A stretch of 64,000 nt of DNA. It comes from Cordia subcordata. Taxonomy: Eukaryota > Streptophyta > Magnoliopsida > Boraginales > Cordiaceae. The notes under the pieces are model-generated. The model was not told the DNA's origin. It worked only from the letters and a program-made list of their open reading frames with translations, and did not search any database. The stretch is taken from NCBI GenBank assembly GCA_028554755.1, contig JAPTOF010000016.1, positions 9,275,001 through 9,339,000 on the forward strand, written 5' to 3'. Below, piece after piece: positions 61,863 to 64,000 of this stretch. The number at the start of each line of letters is the position of its first letter. The first letter of the stretch is position 1. Both the position numbers and the translations under genes were made by a program.

Positions 61863-62371
61863 TATAAGCACAAGGATTGAATACATGAATTTACAGTAAT
61901 AAATTTAAAGACATAATTGATAGTGGAGACACGTACCTATTTGAGCCATTATTGTTGATAAATTATTCAATGACATAATGTTAAAGAAAATTGTTAACCA
62001 ATTTAGGTTTGAATCTTCCTCTTCCTATTCTAGTCAAGAGTAACAGATGTCTATGGGAAACAAATTGTTAGGGTAGGTTAGGATCTTCCTCTCCCTGCTC
62101 TATTCAAGAGTAACATATGTTTACGGGAAACAAATTGTTAGGGTAAGAGTAGGAGAAAGGACCTAGTCCTATTTATAATCAATTCTGACAGTCCTACTCA
62201 TAAAAAATTTATCAGAATATATGGGCCTATGCACAAAAGAACCATATGGATATATGAGGTGAGCTAAAACTAATATGATTACAAAGCCCAACTTGTAAAC
62301 CAAATATTTAGCCTATTTTATAAAATCAAAATAATTAATAGTAATCCGCTTTAAAGAGAAATTTTCTAACA
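61863..62371 (-). repeat. 5' LTR of the old copia element (509 bp)
   Basis: Differs from the left LTR mainly by a ~70-bp tandem duplication (about 62010-62150) of the block containing CAAGAGTAACA and GGGAAACAAATTGTTAGGGT. Confidence 0.8.
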
Positions 62372-63220
62372 CCTGTCTCATATTTCCCTCGTAGCCTTTG
62401 TAAGTTTTGATGCAGAGAAAATATTCTCTTTAATTACATAATGTATTTTTATTACAATGAGTATGGGATACTTAAAGCCGCCTATCATCTTTGGAATACT
62501 TGCTAATTTGTGACTTTTTTTTCTCTTGCGGAAGCTTTTGGGTTTACATTGGTTTTTTTTTCCTTTTTGTGTAATTTTAGATGACGGGTTATTGTCGTGC
62601 ATTTGTGATTTTGGCATAATTAATTTTCTTATTGTGAGAAGTTAAAATAGTATTAAATTTTTGCTAAAGATAAGCACTTACTTAAAAATAGTATTGATCT
62701 TCCAAAAATGGTGCTTAGCATCACATATTTTAGAAAATAAGCACTTATTTTATTTGGTTACTTCATTCGATGCTAAAATATACATACTTCATGCGATGCT
62801 AAAATATACATATCATAGTCTTTGTATAATGTGGTTAGAAGGCATGAATTAGGCCCGTGCCAAATATTTTGAGTATTTACAATACACCAGTGCGATGCAC
62901 TGGTTAGATCCTAGTGATTTTTTTTTTACAGCCTCTGCATATTTTGAGAGCAGAACTTTCATTAGGTCAACTCCAATGGCCTCCCTACAATAGTGATTCT
63001 TGTTATAGTAGAGATTCATATAAGGAGAAAGTGCTCCAACAAGCCCCGTAATGCTCCCTCTCTCTCGCACCAACGATCAGTTTGATAGTTATGGATTATT
63101 GTTGACTATTGAAAAATTTAAAGTTACTTTTTAATTATATTTTTTAATTGTAATAGTTAATTAACATTTTATTAATTTTGACTTAGTAATTTTATTATTA
63201 ATAAATATGAAATTAAATTA
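62372..63220. other. Intergenic DNA, no supported gene
   Basis: A minus-strand frame at 62378-62617 is lysine-rich and matches no motif. At 62762-62815 a short word (CGATGCTAAAATATACATA) is repeated twice in tandem. Confidence 0.4.
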
Positions 63221-63552
63221 AAAGTTAAAATTAATATTAAATTGTTAATACTGTCTTTATTTTTTCAAAAAATTATAAAATAATATGTATTGAAAATAAA
63301 AAAAACGCTAAAAGTAAAATTAATTAGGAAGGGTAGAAGTAAGGAGGCTATTAGAGTAAATTGAGAAAAGGAGCTCCTCGGAGTAAAAGTTAAAATTAAT
63401 ATTAAATTGTTAATGCTGTCTTTATTTTTTTCAAAAAATTATAAAATAATATGCATTGAAATAAAAAAAATGCAAAAAATAAAATTAAATAGGAAGGGTA
63501 GAAGTAAGGAGGCTATTAGAATAAATTGAGAAAAGGAGCTCCTCGGAGTAAA
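63221..63552. repeat. Tandem duplication, two units of ~165 bp
   Basis: 63221-63385 and 63386-63552 are near-identical, with the start AAAGTTAAAATTAATATTAA and the end GGAGCTCCTCGGAGTAAA in both. Only scattered differences and length changes in A-runs are seen. A G-run (63567-63581) follows shortly after. Confidence 0.88.
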
Positions 63553-64000
63553 TCGAAGGAGGGGGGGGGGGGAAGTAGAAAGGCCATATATAAAAAGTCC
63601 CTAAATGCAGAGAGAATGAATTTAACTTAATAAATGCAAGGAAAGATACAGAGAAGTTGTTAGAATTAACCTTTGTCCCTACCACTTATAGAGAAGCGAA
63701 AGTTAAAGTTTGTTTGGCCTAATTTTTTAAACGCTTAAAAAGTACTTGTATGAGCTAAAATTGACATATTTAGTTCATTTTTAAAAGAACTTTTTACATA
63801 AAAATCAAAGCTAAAAAACAATTGAAAGAACTTTTACATAAAAGACTTATTTTTATATCATAACAAAAAAAAAATTCTTTTTTTCTCAAAAATACTACTC
63901 ATTTTTTTCGAAGTTCGATAACATCTCCAAAATAGCTAAAAACCTATCTCCTAAAATATAAAGCCAAACAATCATTAAACTTCCATTGAACTAGACCTTT
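63553..64000. other. Intergenic DNA at the right edge
   Basis: A homopolymer G tract, then AT-rich DNA. No gene seen. Confidence 0.4.

Larger units (their letters stand above)
54993..62371 (-). mobile_element. Old Ty1/copia element, minus strand
   Basis: LTRs 54993-55431 and 61863-62371 share most of their sequence. An initiator-Met primer site (GCTCTGATACCA, 61849-61860) lies beside the right LTR and a polypurine-like tract (minus strand GTCCAAGTGAGAGAC) beside the left one. The internal 6.4 kb contains heavily mutated gag and pol fragments and a SINE-like insertion. No clean target duplication is seen at the chosen ends (TCTCT left, CCTGT right), so the ends may be off by a few bases or the flanks have changed. 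Confidence 0.8.

Noticed and set aside
62378..62617. Minus-strand 79-codon Lys-rich frame as a gag remnant of the adjacent copia element
   Set aside because: It lies outside the LTR, has no zinc knuckle, and matches no gag motif I know.

Overview
The window is nuclear DNA from a flowering plant, probably a dicot; nothing I can see fixes the species. The base composition is AT-rich. It holds one spliced protein gene whose 11 exons join in frame, surrounded by nested LTR retrotransposons. The elements use plant-type primer-binding sites: tRNA-Asp for the Ty3/gypsy elements and initiator-tRNA-Met for the Ty1/copia elements. MITEs and a SINE-like tRNA-derived head are also present.

Region 1 (1-26.1 kb) is a nest of Athila-like Ty3/gypsy elements. 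A plus-strand element survives only as its 3' end (about 1.94-2.64 kb). It is interrupted by a minus-strand element with LTRs at 2639-4289 and 13128-13766 and a decayed gag-protease-RT-RNase H-integrase between them. That element's RT carries a solo LTR (8296-9920) with a perfect 5-bp target duplication, CTTAA. Its right LTR is cut at 13766/13767 by a plus-strand composite. The composite is a non-autonomous element (LTR A 13767-15554, a gag-like ORF with two zinc knuckles, LTR B from 19089) fused at about 20002 to the pol of an autonomous relative that ends in a third LTR (24109-26061). These elements share three kinds of small inverted repeat whose arms change together, plus arrays of a GTCGAC-centred palindrome just upstream of the LTR TATA box.

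Region 2 (26.1-34.8 kb) holds decayed repeats: two related long copia-type LTRs facing opposite ways, a gypsy integrase relic, and a probable hAT-type MITE just upstream of the gene.

Region 3 (34.77-49.79 kb, plus strand) is an 11-exon ubiquitin-specific protease of the plant UBP18/UBP19 type. It has an N-terminal membrane segment, a poly-Ser tract, a MYND zinc finger and the USP Cys and His boxes. All splice junctions keep frame (857 aa predicted). Intron 8 carries a 5.0-kb minus-strand Ty1/copia element with a perfect 5-bp target duplication, ATATT. Introns 1 and 9 carry MITE-like inverted repeats.

Region 4 (49.8-64 kb) contains a Mutator-type MITE with a 9-bp target duplication, a lone copia-type LTR, a copia RT relic, an old minus-strand copia element (54993-62371) with a SINE-like insertion inside it, and a 165-bp tandem duplication near the right end. 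No rRNA, true tRNA, CRISPR or prokaryotic feature was seen.
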